A stretch of DNA of 64,000 bases. Origin: an uncultured Holophagaceae bacterium (GTDB lineage Bacteria; Acidobacteriota; Holophagae; Holophagales; Holophagaceae). Made by a program: the position numbers and the translations under genes. The notes beneath the pieces are model-generated. The model was given only the letters and a program-made list of their open reading frames with translations. It was not told where the DNA came from and made no database searches. The stretch's first letter is position 1. Each line of letters opens with the position of its first letter. Location: the NCBI GenBank assembly GCA_903857495.1, contig CAIOFF010000032.1, positions 1-64,000 on the forward strand, given 5' to 3'. Below are positions 8,875 through 19,087 of the stretch, piece by piece.

Positions 8875-10185
8875 ATGTTGAAGCGTGCTGCAACAAAGCT
8901 GTACAACTGGGTCGCGTTCATGATCATCGTCGGCGCGGTCCTGGGGCACTTCTACCCTGTCGTCGCCGTGAAGATGCAGCCCATGGCTGACGGCTTCATC
9001 GCCCTCATCAAGATGCTCATCCCCCCGGTGATCCTCTGCAGCGTGGTGCTCGGCATCGCGGGCTCCGGCAGCATCAAGAAGGCTGGCCGCGTGGGCGGGA
9101 AGGCCCTGCTCTACTTTGAGGTGGTCAGCACCCTGGCCCTGGTGGTCGGCCTCGTGATGGCCAACGTCTTCGGCCCCGGCCGCAGCTTCCACGCAGACCC
9201 CTCCAAGCTCGATCCCAAGCTGGTGGCTGGCTACGTCGCCCAGGCGCAGCACATGACCATCACCGAGCACCTGCTGAAGATGATCCCCAAGACCATGTTC
9301 AGCGCCTTTACCGATGGCGACATCCTGCAGGTGCTGCTGATCTCGGTGCTGCTCGGCTTCTCCGTCGCCGCCATGAAGGACCAGTACAAGCAGCCCCTCA
9401 TCAACTTCCTGGAGAGCGTCAGCAAGATGTTCTTCGGCGTCATGCACCAGATCCTGTACCTCGCCCCCCTGGGCGCCGGCGCCGCCATCGCCTACACCAT
9501 CGGCAAGTTCGGCCTGAAGTCCCTGGTGCCCATGGCCCAGCTGATCCTGCTCTTCTACGCCACCTGCGCCATCTTCATCTTCGGGGTGCTGGGGATCATC
9601 GCCCGCATCGCCGGGTTCAACATCTTCAAGGTGGTGGGCTACATCAAGAGCGAGCTGCTGCTGGTGCTGGCCACCAGCTCCTCCGAGTCCGCGCTGATCC
9701 CCCTCATGGAGAAGATGGAGCGGCTGGGTCTGTCGAAGTCCATCGTCGGCCTCGTCATCCCCACGGGCTACTCGTTCAACCTGGACGGCACCAACATCTA
9801 CATGACCCTGGCCTCGCTGTTCATCGCCCAGGCCCTGGGCATCGAGCTGACCCTGGGCCAGCAGATGGGCATCCTCGTGGTCGCCATGATCACCAGCAAG
9901 GGCGCCGCGGGCGTCACCGGCTCCGGCTTCATCACCCTGGCCGCCACCCTGGCCGTGGTGCCCGGCATCCCCGTGGCCGGCATGGCCCTCATCCTCGGCA
10001 TCGACAAGTTCATGTCCGAGGCTCGCGCCATCACCAACCACATCGGCAACTGCCTCGCGGCCGTGGTCATGGCCAGCTGGGAGAACGAGCTGGACTGGGA
10101 CAAGTTCCACGCCACCCTGGACCGCAAGGGGGAGGCCGAGGACCTCATCACTCCGGAGCCCGTCCTGGCCACCGAAGCGGAATAG
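8875..10185 (+). CDS. Dicarboxylate/amino acid:cation symporter (DctA-like)
   Basis: 436 residues, multi-pass inner-membrane transporter of the DAACS family. Signature segments are present: the serine-rich hairpin ATSSSESALIPLMEKMERLG, helix 7 motif SFNLDGTNIYMTLASLF and helix 8 hairpin GAAGVTGSGFITLAATL. GGAGG lies upstream of the start. An adjacent DcuS/DcuR-type pair points to succinate, fumarate or malate rather than glutamate, though aspartate is possible. A strong terminator follows. Confidence 0.9.
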   Translation: MLKRAATKLYNWVAFMIIVGAVLGHFYPVVAVKMQPMADGFIALIKMLIPPVILCSVVLGIAGSGSIKKAGRVGGKALLYFEVVSTLALVVGLVMANVFGPGRSFHADPSKLDPKLVAGYVAQAQHMTITEHLLKMIPKTMFSAFTDGDILQVLLISVLLGFSVAAMKDQYKQPLINFLESVSKMFFGVMHQILYLAPLGAGAAIAYTIGKFGLKSLVPMAQLILLFYATCAIFIFGVLGIIARIAGFNIFKVVGYIKSELLLVLATSSSESALIPLMEKMERLGLSKSIVGLVIPTGYSFNLDGTNIYMTLASLFIAQALGIELTLGQQMGILVVAMITSKGAAGVTGSGFITLAATLAVVPGIPVAGMALILGIDKFMSEARAITNHIGNCLAAVVMASWENELDWDKFHATLDRKGEAEDLITPEPVLATEAE

Positions 10186-10202
10186 ACCGATTCATCTCGA
10201 CC

Positions 10203-10235
10203 AAGCGCGGGGGCTGCGGCCCCCGCGCTTTTTTC
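10203..10235 (+). terminator. Rho-independent terminator after the symporter gene
   Basis: A perfect 12-bp stem (AAGCGCGGGGGC with GCCCCCGCGCTT), a four-base loop and a run of six T. It separates the dicarboxylate unit from the next kinase gene. Confidence 0.92.
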
Positions 10236-10389
10236 ATGTCCCAGGCCTTCGGGTCGGTCCCTCGGATAAGCCTGGAAGTTGCTTTACTAAGTGAACTGGG
10301 CAGGGGGCTGCCGCGATCCGGTGGGGTGCGGGTCACAGACACCCGGGGCCTGTTGGTGCCATCATCGCCCCGACTTCAAGGCCAAACCT

Positions 10390-12286
10390 GTGAGTACCGC
10401 CCCGCCAACCTCCCCTCCCTCCCTCCACCTCCTGGCGGTGGGCGTCCCCACCTCTGCCCGGGCGGAGATCGTGCGGGCGCTGGTGGCGGAAGGGGAACCC
10501 AGCCCCACCTGCATCGACATCACGCGCTGGAACGAGACCGAGCTGGAGTCCTTTGTCTGCGGTCCGGCGGACGCGCTGCTGCTGTGGCGCACCAAGGCCA
10601 CGGAGCGCTGGCTCAGTCGGTTGAAGACCTTCCGCTCCCAGCACCCGCAGCTGCCGGTGCTCGTCCGGCTTCCCAACGAGGACGCCGCCCGCGTCGAGGA
10701 CTTCCTGCGGGAAGGCTTCCACGAGACCTGCGTGCGCCCGGCCCAGGTGCCCGGGGCCCTCCGCCGTGCCCGGGCCCGGCTGACCGCGCTCCGCACCCAG
10801 ACGCAGCTCCCCGCGAGTCCGCCCCGGGGCGAGGAGGCGGCCAACCGCTTCGACGGGCTGTTCCAGAACCTCTACGACTGGATCTACGTGGTGGGGATCT
10901 CCGAGCAGGGGGAGATGACCTTCGAGACCGTGAACCCGCCGCTCCACGCCGGGGGCAGCTTCCTGAACCCGGACTTTGCGGGCCGGGCTCCGGCGGAGTG
11001 CCTGTCCCACAGCAGCGCCGAGCAGCTGATCAAGCACTTCGAGCGGGTCGTCCAGGAGGGGACGCCCCTGCAGTTCGAGGAGGAACATCCGGTCGGGGGC
11101 CAGACCCGGACCTTCCAGACGATCCTCACCCCGGTGCGGAACAAGTGGGGCCGGATCCACCGCATCGCCGGCATCTCCCGGGACATCACCGCCCTGAAGG
11201 TCGCCCAGGCCGAGCTGCGCGCCAGTGAGGAACGCCTCAACTACGCCCTGGAGGGCACCCAGCAGGGCCTCTGGGACTGGGATCTCGAGAGCGGCAGCGT
11301 CTACCGCAGCCCCCGCTGGTCCGGGATGCTGGGCTACCCGCCCGAGGCCGTCGGACCCACCATCAAGGCAGGCCTGGACCTGATCCATCCCGAGGACCGG
11401 CTGCAGATGGAGGCCGCCCTGAACGCCCATCTGGAGGGACGGCTCCCCGGCGTGCAGGCGGAGTATCGGCTGCGCACCCAGTCCGGCGACTGGCTGTGGG
11501 TGTTCGATGCCGGCAAGGTCGTCGCCTGGCGCGGGGATGGCCGCCCCGCCCGCATGGCGGGCATGTGCACGGACATCACCGAGCGGCGGCGGGCGGAGGA
11601 GTCGCTGCGGGCCCTGGTCGGGGGCGTGGTGCACGAGATCCGCAACCCGGTCTACGGCATCTCCATCAACCTGGATGCCCTCGAGGCCACCTTTGGCGAG
11701 GAGCCGCGCTACCGGCCCTTCCTGGTGGCGCTGCGCGAGAGCGCCGAGCGCATCCAGGGGCTCATGAATGACCTGCGCGACTACGGCGAGCCCCGGACCC
11801 TGAACCCCGAGCCCTGCCGGGTGCGCCACCTGCTGGATGACGCGGTGCGCTCCTGCGAGGCCCTGCGGCTCACGCGGAGCAGCACCGTCCGCCTGGCCCT
11901 GGAGGACGAGGCGCTGGTGCTGCCCCTGAATGCCCGGCGCATGCACCAGGTGTTCCGCAACCTCGTCGAGAACGCGCTGCACCACTCGCCCGAGCACGGG
12001 ACCGTCTCCATCCGGGGACGCCACCTCCGGGACCAGGGCCATGACTGGTGGACCTTCAGTGTGGAGGACGAGGGTGCGGGCTTCGAGCCGGAGAGCATCG
12101 CCCGGGCCTTCGAGCCGTTCTTCACCCGCCGCAAGGGCGGCACGGGCCTGGGGCTGTCCATCGTGAAGCGGGTGGTGGAGGAGCACGGGGGCACCGTCGA
12201 GGTGGAGAACCGCTCCGGCGCCGGGGCCCGCGTTATCGTGAAGCTGCCGGCTCCCCGCCGCCGCATGGAGCTGATCGGAGAGCCGC

Positions 12287-12294
<8 letters not shown>
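10390..12294 (+). CDS. PAS-containing sensor histidine kinase with degenerate receiver-like N-terminus
   Basis: About 634 residues from a GTG at 10390 (a GTG at 10291 would add 33 unlikely residues). Residues ~10-125 alternate strand and helix like a receiver domain but lack the acidic pocket. Two PAS domains follow (LFQNLYDWIYVVGI; YALEGTQQGLWDWDLESG with its PAC ending MAGMCTDITERRRAE). The kinase core has VGGVVHEIRNPVYGISINL with the phosphoacceptor His, N-box NLVENALHHS and G-box GTGLGLSIVKRVV. There is no transmembrane helix, so it is cytoplasmic. It overlaps the NtrC-type regulator gene and is its probable partner. Confidence 0.88.
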
Positions 12295-13626
<1,332 letters not shown>

Positions 13627-13630
<4 letters not shown>

Positions 13631-14718
13631 GCGCCCTCCGGCTGTTCCCCTTCAAGCCGCTGGCGGCCCTCCTGCTGGCGGCCCTGCTGTCGCCCCTGTC
13701 TGCCCAGACCGCCCCGCCCCGCAGCGATGGCCCCTACGTGCTGTGGGAGGGCTCCGAGGCCCGGGTGCTGAGCGTGCGCGAGGGCAAGGCCCAGGAGACC
13801 CGGCTGCGGGCGCCCTACGATCTGGAGTTGCCGGGGCTGGGCCCGCTGCGCCTGGAGCCCGGGGCGCCGGTTCCCGAATCCGCCAGCCTGCCCCTGCCCG
13901 AGCGCATCGCCGCCCTCAGCGATATCCACGGCAACCTCGCGGGCATGACGACCCTGCTCCAGGCCCACGGCGTGATCGACGCCAAGCGCCAATGGACCTT
14001 CGGCCGGGGCCACCTGGTGGTGCTGGGGGATGTGTTCGATCGGGGGGGTCGCGTGACGGACTGCCTCTGGTTGCTGCGCCACCTGGAGGTCCGGGCCCGG
14101 AAGGCCGGGGGCCGGGTCCACATGATCCTGGGCAATCACGAGATCTTCGCCTTTCGGGGCGATGAGCGGTACCTGCACCCGGACTACCTGGACCTTCAGA
14201 AGAAGTTGCTTGGGCTCGACCAGAAGGCCCTCTACGGCCCCAGCACGGAACAGGGACGCTGGCTCCGCAGCCGCCCGGTCCTGCTGCGCCTGGGGACCTT
14301 TCTCTTCGTCCATGGGGGGCCTTCGCCCGCCATGATGGCCGAGGAGCAGGACCTGGACGCCTTCAACGCGGCCTTCCGGCGCTCCATCGATGAGGCCGGG
14401 AAGCCGCGCCTCCAGGGTCGGGAGGGTCCCATCTGGTACCGGGGACTCATCCCCGGCAAGGAGGCGAAGCGCCCGGATGCCACCGAGGCGGAGGTCGAGG
14501 ATCTGCTGAGGGCCTTTGGCGTCCGCGCCATCGTCGTGGGCCACTCGACCCTGAAGACCGGCATCACGGCCTTCCATGGGGGCCGCATCTTCGGCATCGA
14601 TGCCAACCTCCAGGCCGGCGGGTCCGGGGAATTGTGGCTCTACCAGAAGGGGGGCTGCTTCAAGGGCCTGGCGGACGGTTCACGCCTGCCCCTGAAGATG
14701 AATGGTCCCTTCGACTAA
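13627..14718 (+). CDS. Secreted Shewanella-like metallophosphatase
   Basis: 363 residues with a signal peptide (LAALLLAALLSPLSAQ, cleavage about residue 27). Metal-binding motifs of the calcineurin-like superfamily are complete: SDIHGN, GDVFDRGG, GNHE, a later VVGHS and a terminal HGGRIFGID-type segment. The GDVFDRG plus LFVHGGPSP arrangement matches Shewanella-like protein phosphatases. Expected in the periplasm, removing phosphate from proteins or small esters. It is coupled by ATGA to the NtrC-type regulator, putting a phosphatase in the same unit as the sensor system. Confidence 0.88.
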
Positions 14719-14913
14719 GGTTGGGTCCGGGTGCCGGAGTTGGCCAGTGCCTGAGTACATCTACGTTCCATTGCGTCGGCCTGCGGTGTGCTTCGGCGCT
14801 CTTCCACTATGATTCGCCGCTTCGGCAATACTCATCTGGTTCGATGGCCCTGCCATTCCCCCCCGGGGGTGGTGCTTTGCAGGGGTCGGGCCATTCCACT
14901 CGAAGGGATCCCA

Positions 14914-15861
14914 ATGGCACTGCCGCTCAAGTTGACTCTCGCCTGCTCCTGCTTTTTGGCGGTGGCCAACGCAGCGGCCCCGGAGGTACCAGGAGCCCTG
15001 CATCTGAGGATGATCCAACAGCACCCGGCCCCGGTCCTGAGTGGCCTCTCGGGCCGGGAGTTCAAGTGGCTGGTGGATCCCGCTCGCCTGCCCCAGGCGC
15101 CAGCCGCGGCCTTCGCGGAGCTTTGGCGCCGGGTCGAGGAGGCCACCACCACCGGCGGCTTCGCCACCACGGCCCGCACGGGCAAGAAGCCCCTGAAGGT
15201 CGACACCGCCATCAAGGAATACCTGGATACCCCCAACCAGGACCTCTGGAAGCAGGGCTATGTCCTGCGGGTGACGACCAAGGCCCGCAAGGGGGACGGG
15301 CGGCGCAGTGTCACGGTCAAGGCCATCCATGCTGACGCGGCGCGAACCTTGGCAACGCCGCTGCTGGTCCAGGGCGCCCAGGCAACCACGGAAGCCGAAG
15401 GCAATGTGGGGCTGGGCCGGGAAGGCCACCTCACGGAGTACGTGGAAAAGGGCAGCAGCTGGCAGGTGGCTGCCGAGGACCTGGGTGCCCTCCGTCTGGG
15501 GGACTTCGGGAAGTACTTGCCGGAACTCCTGAAGCTGGGCCTGCCCGCCAGCACCCGTCTGGTGTCGACGAAGGTCTATGCCCTTCAGGTGAAGGCGGGC
15601 TCCCTGGGTGCTCCAGGGCTGGAGTCCTTCCCCGTGTCCATGGAGGGCTGGTCCAAGACCGAAGGTGGCCCGATCTTCCTGTTCGACCTCTCCTATCGCC
15701 TCGGTGGGGGCTACTACCAGGGAGCCGCAGCCCACGCGGCAGGGGAAAGGTTCATGATCCAGGTGTTGGGCGAGGCCCTCAAGGAGCTCAACCTGCCCGC
15801 GTCGGGTCGCTGGGGGGGCTCCAAGGTTCGGGTCCTGTTGAATCGGCCCCTGCCCGACTAG
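14914..15861 (+). CDS. Secreted CYTH-like (triphosphate tunnel fold) protein
   Basis: 315 residues from ATG 14914, with AAGGGA just upstream. Signal peptide about residues 1-21. The mature protein shows a CYTH-like order of elements: REFKWLVDP (E49, K51) in place of the ExExK strand, then KEYLDTPNQDLWKQGYVLRV, the position of the usual YxDT..L...g..LR.R segment, then RRSVTVKAI as the catalytic Lys strand. The first Glu of ExExK is Gly here, so catalysis may differ from known triphosphatases. Fold assignment is by pattern only. It could hydrolyse or bind polyphosphate in the periplasm. Confidence 0.6.
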   Translation: MALPLKLTLACSCFLAVANAAAPEVPGALHLRMIQQHPAPVLSGLSGREFKWLVDPARLPQAPAAAFAELWRRVEEATTTGGFATTARTGKKPLKVDTAIKEYLDTPNQDLWKQGYVLRVTTKARKGDGRRSVTVKAIHADAARTLATPLLVQGAQATTEAEGNVGLGREGHLTEYVEKGSSWQVAAEDLGALRLGDFGKYLPELLKLGLPASTRLVSTKVYALQVKAGSLGAPGLESFPVSMEGWSKTEGGPIFLFDLSYRLGGGYYQGAAAHAAGERFMIQVLGEALKELNLPASGRWGGSKVRVLLNRPLPD

Positions 15862-15884
15862 GCCAAACCTGAGGAGGGGCCCTT

Positions 15885-15920
15885 GTGCGGGTCTTCGCAC
15901 CCTTGTGCGGATCTCCGCAA
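15885..15920 (+). promoter_or_regulatory. Twin palindromic upstream sites (enhancer-type)
   Basis: Two copies of GTGCG-N6-CGCA(C/A) start exactly 20 bp apart: GTGCGGGTCTTCGCAC (15885-15900) and GTGCGGATCTCCGCAA (15905-15920). They end 75 bp upstream of the sigma54-like element at 15995. The same pair, with the same spacing to a promoter, recurs before the porin gene at 18865. This is the geometry expected for an NtrC-type activator. Confidence 0.65.
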
Positions 15921-15994
15921 GGGTGGAACCGCCGTGCCCGTTGGTGTGATTCGGGAACCCAGTGCGGGCGGGGAACGGTCTTTGTTGACCGCCT

Positions 15995-16010
15995 TGGCAT
16001 GTTTGATGCA
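15995..16010 (+). promoter_or_regulatory. Candidate sigma54 (-24/-12) promoter
   Basis: TGGCATGTTTGATGCA compared with consensus TGGCACG-N4-TTGCA. GG and GC are correctly spaced by ten bases; one mismatch lies in each element. It is 78 bp before the ATG at 16089. Confidence 0.6.
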
Positions 16011-16088
16011 GCTTGATCCCGCACGCCTGCTCAATCCCAGGCTCTGTGGTCGTACTGCATCGCCCTTCCCCATCCTTGGAGCGCCTCC

Positions 16089-17573
16089 ATGAACCTGTCC
16101 AAGACCCTCAACTGCACGGTCCTCGCCGCGACCCTGGGCATCAGCCTGGTCCCGGCCATGGCGCAGAAGCCGCCCCAGACCCTCGCGCAGAAATTCGACA
16201 AAGTAGATCAGACGCTGGAGTACCACTACACCCTGAAGGCCCCCTCCTTCACGGACAAGGACATCGACCAGGTCCTGGCGCCCCTGCTGGAATCCCTGAA
16301 GAGCATCGGCGAGGTCGGCAAGCTGGAGAAGCCCAAGGAGGGTGCCTACATCGACACCCGGGACCGGTTGCTCGACAAGGCGCACCTTATCGTCCGCCTC
16401 CGTAAGGGCCTCTTCACCATCAAGGCCCGCTCCACGAACATCGATGAGCTCATCGACCTGGATATCTGCGAGAAGCCCAAGTACGAGCAGGACTACTTCG
16501 GCGAGATCGGCTACACCATCTCCGCCGAGATCCGCTATGAGAAGGACGAGTGGCTGGCGGACCCGACCAAGGCCACCATGGGCCAGAGCCTGGAGTTCCT
16601 GAAGAAGCGTTGCCCGCCCCTCCACAAGCAGCTGGAGGTGATCCTGAAGCCCCTGTCCTCGCTCACGGCTCCGGGTGTCGCCAAGATGTGGAGCGCGGAG
16701 TTCAAGCCGAACCATCCCCTGGCAGGTGGCCTGAAGGAGAGTGGCATCTCCGCCTGGTCCTTCCCGGGCACCGGACAAACCCTGGTGGAGGTGGCCTGGA
16801 CCGGCTACATGAAGGACCGGGTCCAGCTGGACATGCTCTACTACGCTGTGAAGGAGAAGCTGCAAAAGGCGGATCTGCTGGCCGTGGACCAATCCTCCAA
16901 GACCGAGCGCTACTTCCAGGCCTACTACGGCGCCACGGCCCTGGACACTCGCTATGGCTTCCTGGCCAGGCCTGCCTACATCAAGCACTACGAGGCGGAT
17001 GCCAAGGATCGTGTGGTGGTCAGCCCCTACCTGCAGGTGGCTTCCCGCGAATTCAAGGGCTACCTGGATCCGGCCATGGCGCCCTACAATTGGGTGATCG
17101 ACGCCGATGGCCGCTTGGCGGTCGTCCCCGAGACCCCCAATCCCTACGGGCGCGTCTACGAGAAGGGCTTCCTCCGCCCTGAGGACAAGAGCCAGAAGAA
17201 GCCGGGCACCGGTGAGAACTATGGCCACGCCTCGGCCATGGCAGGCCAGCCGGGCCGCATCAGTGGTGAGCTGCTCTATGACAAGAAGCTCAATGCCTGG
17301 GTCATCAACAACAAGTCCGGCCGCTACTCCAAGAGCAATGCGGATCGGACCCCCGACCAATTGGTGAACGCCGCCAGCCTGATCCAGGAAGTGCTGGATC
17401 CAGGTGGTGCCGGTTGGGGCCCCGTCCGCTTCATCTTCGAATACGGTCCGGAGGCCATCCAGGCCGAGCTCGAGAAGAGTCCCGCCGTGGTCTACGAGGA
17501 TCCCGCGAAGAAGAAGCGTCCGGGCCTGGTGGTTATGGCTTCCAAGGTGGCTCTGGCTGCGAAGAAGCCCTGA
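16089..17573 (+). CDS. Large secreted protein with CYTH-like N-terminal part
   Basis: 494 residues with signal peptide (VLAATLGISLVPAMA, cleavage about 25). Residues ~40-260 resemble a CYTH domain: TLEYHYTLKAP, then AYIDTRDRLLDKAHLIVRLR and LFTIKARS, followed by charged strands AEIRYE and MWSAEFKP. The classical ExExK is not present. The C-terminal ~220 residues are unrecognised (ATALDTRYGFLARPAYIKHY, APYNWVIDADGRLAVVPETP). It follows a sigma54-type promoter with twin upstream sites and precedes the pyrophosphatase-like gene by 38 bp. A periplasmic role on polyphosphate is inferred from context. The fold call is tentative. Confidence 0.5.
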   Translation: MNLSKTLNCTVLAATLGISLVPAMAQKPPQTLAQKFDKVDQTLEYHYTLKAPSFTDKDIDQVLAPLLESLKSIGEVGKLEKPKEGAYIDTRDRLLDKAHLIVRLRKGLFTIKARSTNIDELIDLDICEKPKYEQDYFGEIGYTISAEIRYEKDEWLADPTKATMGQSLEFLKKRCPPLHKQLEVILKPLSSLTAPGVAKMWSAEFKPNHPLAGGLKESGISAWSFPGTGQTLVEVAWTGYMKDRVQLDMLYYAVKEKLQKADLLAVDQSSKTERYFQAYYGATALDTRYGFLARPAYIKHYEADAKDRVVVSPYLQVASREFKGYLDPAMAPYNWVIDADGRLAVVPETPNPYGRVYEKGFLRPEDKSQKKPGTGENYGHASAMAGQPGRISGELLYDKKLNAWVINNKSGRYSKSNADRTPDQLVNAASLIQEVLDPGGAGWGPVRFIFEYGPEAIQAELEKSPAVVYEDPAKKKRPGLVVMASKVALAAKKP

Positions 17574-17611
17574 GCCCGTCGACCCTTCACCATGGTTACA
17601 GGAGTTTTTCC

Positions 17612-18286
17612 ATGAATCTGATGAATCGTTCTTCCCTGCGCCTGGTCTTCGCCCTCGGTCTGGGCATGGCTCCCCTGGCCCATGCGGCCGATCCGGTGCC
17701 CCCCAGCATCCAGTTGCCCACCAAGGACCTGGAGAAGACCTTCCTGGTCTCCCTAAGTCCCATGAACGCGGATGGCACCGTGAACGTGCTGGTGGATCAG
17801 CCCTCCGCCAAGGCCAAGAAGGGTGGGCGGGCCGTGGCCCTGGGCCGTATCCCCCGCTCCTTCCTCGGCAAGGACAAGGGCGGCTCGGGGCAGGCTCTTT
17901 GGGCCTATCTCCCTGGCTCTGCGGCGCCAGCCGGAACCCTCGTGCGGGGCAGGGCCCTGGCCCTCGTGACCCGCAGCCTGGCCGGCAAGGCCGAGTGCCG
18001 CGTGGTGGTCGTGCCCATGGACGGTCTCTATGGCCCCTACACCAGCCTTGACCAGATCGAGAAGGCCGCGCCGGGCCTGCTGGCGGAGCTGCAAGCGGGC
18101 TTCGGTCCGGCCAAGGAGGGCGGCACCTTCAGCGTCCAGGGCCGGAAGGAGACCCTGCGCCTGGTGGGGGATGCCATCAGTGACTTTGAAGGGGCCTTCA
18201 TCAAGGATGCGGACAAGCGGCCTCTGGACAAGGACGGCAACCCGATGCTCTACAAGTGGGCCGGGGCGCGCAACATCGGCGAGTAG
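17612..18286 (+). CDS. Secreted protein resembling family I inorganic pyrophosphatase, catalytic Asps missing
   Basis: 224 residues, signal peptide to about residue 26 (GLGMAPLAHA). The second half follows the family I pyrophosphatase layout: GTLVRGRALALVTRSL (the vvRvRPIGvL strand), AECRVVVVPMDGLYG (dDKviaVP), then TSLDQIEKAAPGLLAELQAGF and an FSVQGRKETLRLVGDAISDF tail. Where true enzymes have DxDPxD, this protein has GSGQALWAYL, and the DdK pair is altered. If homologous it is likely a non-catalytic or altered family member that binds phosphate polymers. AGGAG is seven bases upstream. Probably co-transcribed with the preceding gene. Confidence 0.5.
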   Translation: MNLMNRSSLRLVFALGLGMAPLAHAADPVPPSIQLPTKDLEKTFLVSLSPMNADGTVNVLVDQPSAKAKKGGRAVALGRIPRSFLGKDKGGSGQALWAYLPGSAAPAGTLVRGRALALVTRSLAGKAECRVVVVPMDGLYGPYTSLDQIEKAAPGLLAELQAGFGPAKEGGTFSVQGRKETLRLVGDAISDFEGAFIKDADKRPLDKDGNPMLYKWAGARNIGE

Positions 18287-18325
18287 CAGTCTGCTTCGCG
18301 CGCCATCAGCTACCTGACCAACACG

Positions 18326-18358
18326 AAGGGAGAGGCCCGCACGGGTCTCTCCCTTTCT
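18326..18358 (+). terminator. Terminator hairpin
   Basis: Stem GGGAGAG-GCCCG with CGGGT-CTCTCCC, loop CA, followed by TTTCT. It ends the unit starting at the 15995 promoter, just before the histidine phosphatase gene. Confidence 0.8.
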
Positions 18359-18371
18359 CTGTGGAGCCCCC

Positions 18372-18863
18372 ATGTTGCGCCTCCTGCTTGTCCTCTTGCT
18401 CAGCTGGGCCGGCCTCTCCGCCCAGGTCACAGTGGTCCTCCTGCGCCACGCGGAGAAGACCTCGAAGTACAACAACGCAGAGTTGACCAAGGCCGGCCAG
18501 CGGCGGGCTTTGCAGTTGGTGCCAGTGCTCGGCGCTTGTGCGCCCACGGCCTTGTTCGCTTCAGACCTGGTGAGGACGCAACGAACCCTTGAACCCCTGG
18601 CCCGGCAGGTGGGCCTTCCCCTGCAGATCTATGGACGGGGCCGGGAGCGCGTGTTGGGAAGGCACCTCCTGGAACGATTTCGGGGCCAGACCGTGGTGGT
18701 TTGCGGTCACTCGGACACCCTCATGAACCTGGTGGCCGCCTTGGGTTATGCGGAGTCCTTCCCGGAGATCGCGGATTTCGATCGCTACTGGGTGCTCCGG
18801 GTCCCCGAGCAGGGGGGTCCCGTGGTTCTGGAGGAACGGCGTCAGGGCGCCGGGCCCCAATAG
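18372..18863 (+). CDS. Secreted histidine phosphatase family protein
   Basis: 163 residues with a short signal peptide (LLLVLLLSWAGLSA). Catalytic motif LLRHAEKT gives the phospho-accepting His26. ASDLVRTQRT and VVVCGHSDTLMNLV supply the second Arg and His of the phosphoglycerate-mutase-like fold. It resembles SixA-sized enzymes but is exported, so periplasmic phosphomonoester or polyphosphate hydrolysis is more likely than signalling. GGAG is five bases before the ATG. It begins right after a terminator; its own promoter was not identified. Confidence 0.85.
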   Translation: MLRLLLVLLLSWAGLSAQVTVVLLRHAEKTSKYNNAELTKAGQRRALQLVPVLGACAPTALFASDLVRTQRTLEPLARQVGLPLQIYGRGRERVLGRHLLERFRGQTVVVCGHSDTLMNLVAALGYAESFPEIADFDRYWVLRVPEQGGPVVLEERRQGAGPQ

Positions 18864-18864
18864 G

Positions 18865-18901
18865 AAGCGGATCCCCGCAAGGGCTGTGCGAGATTCCGCA
18901 C
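18865..18901 (+). promoter_or_regulatory. Twin palindromic upstream sites before the porin gene
   Basis: AAGCGGATCCCCGCAA (18865-18880) and GTGCGAGATTCCGCAC (18886-18901), starts 21 bp apart. The first shares GCGGATCYCCGCAAGGG with the second site at 15905. The order of the two site types is reversed relative to 15885-15920. The pair ends 75 bp before the sigma54 element at 18976. Confidence 0.65.
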
Positions 18902-18975
18902 GGCAGCCGCGGGGCTGGCCCAAACCCCTTGCTCTATTCCGTGCGATCACAATCACTTAACCTTTTGGTAATGAA

Positions 18976-18991
18976 TGGCTCGACCCTTGCT
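18976..18991 (+). promoter_or_regulatory. Sigma54 (-24/-12) promoter of the porin gene
   Basis: TGGCTCGACCCTTGCT fits TGGCACG-N4-TTGCW with one mismatch and correct GG-N10-GC spacing. It lies 97 bp before the porin ATG. Confidence 0.8.
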
Positions 18992-19087
18992 GAAGTAGAC
19001 CTGGCCCTGGGCTCGCCCGGGCAATCCCTCACTCCCCCCTCGCGGGCCCCTGTGACCCGCATCCCAAGCTCACCTAGGAGCGACACC

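Noticed and set aside
8695-10110. Minus-strand open frame of 471 codons opposite the symporter gene
   Set aside because: His/Asp/Gly-rich shadow of dctA with no recognisable protein features.
14845-14860. Sigma54 promoter before the 14914 gene (TGGCCCTGCCATTCCC)
   Set aside because: The -12 element lacks GC and no twin palindromes lie upstream. The gene may be read from the unit in front of it.
18908-18930. TGGCCCAAACCCCTTGCT as a sigma54 promoter
   Set aside because: GG-to-GC spacing is two bases too long. The element at 18976-18991 fits spacing and sequence much better.
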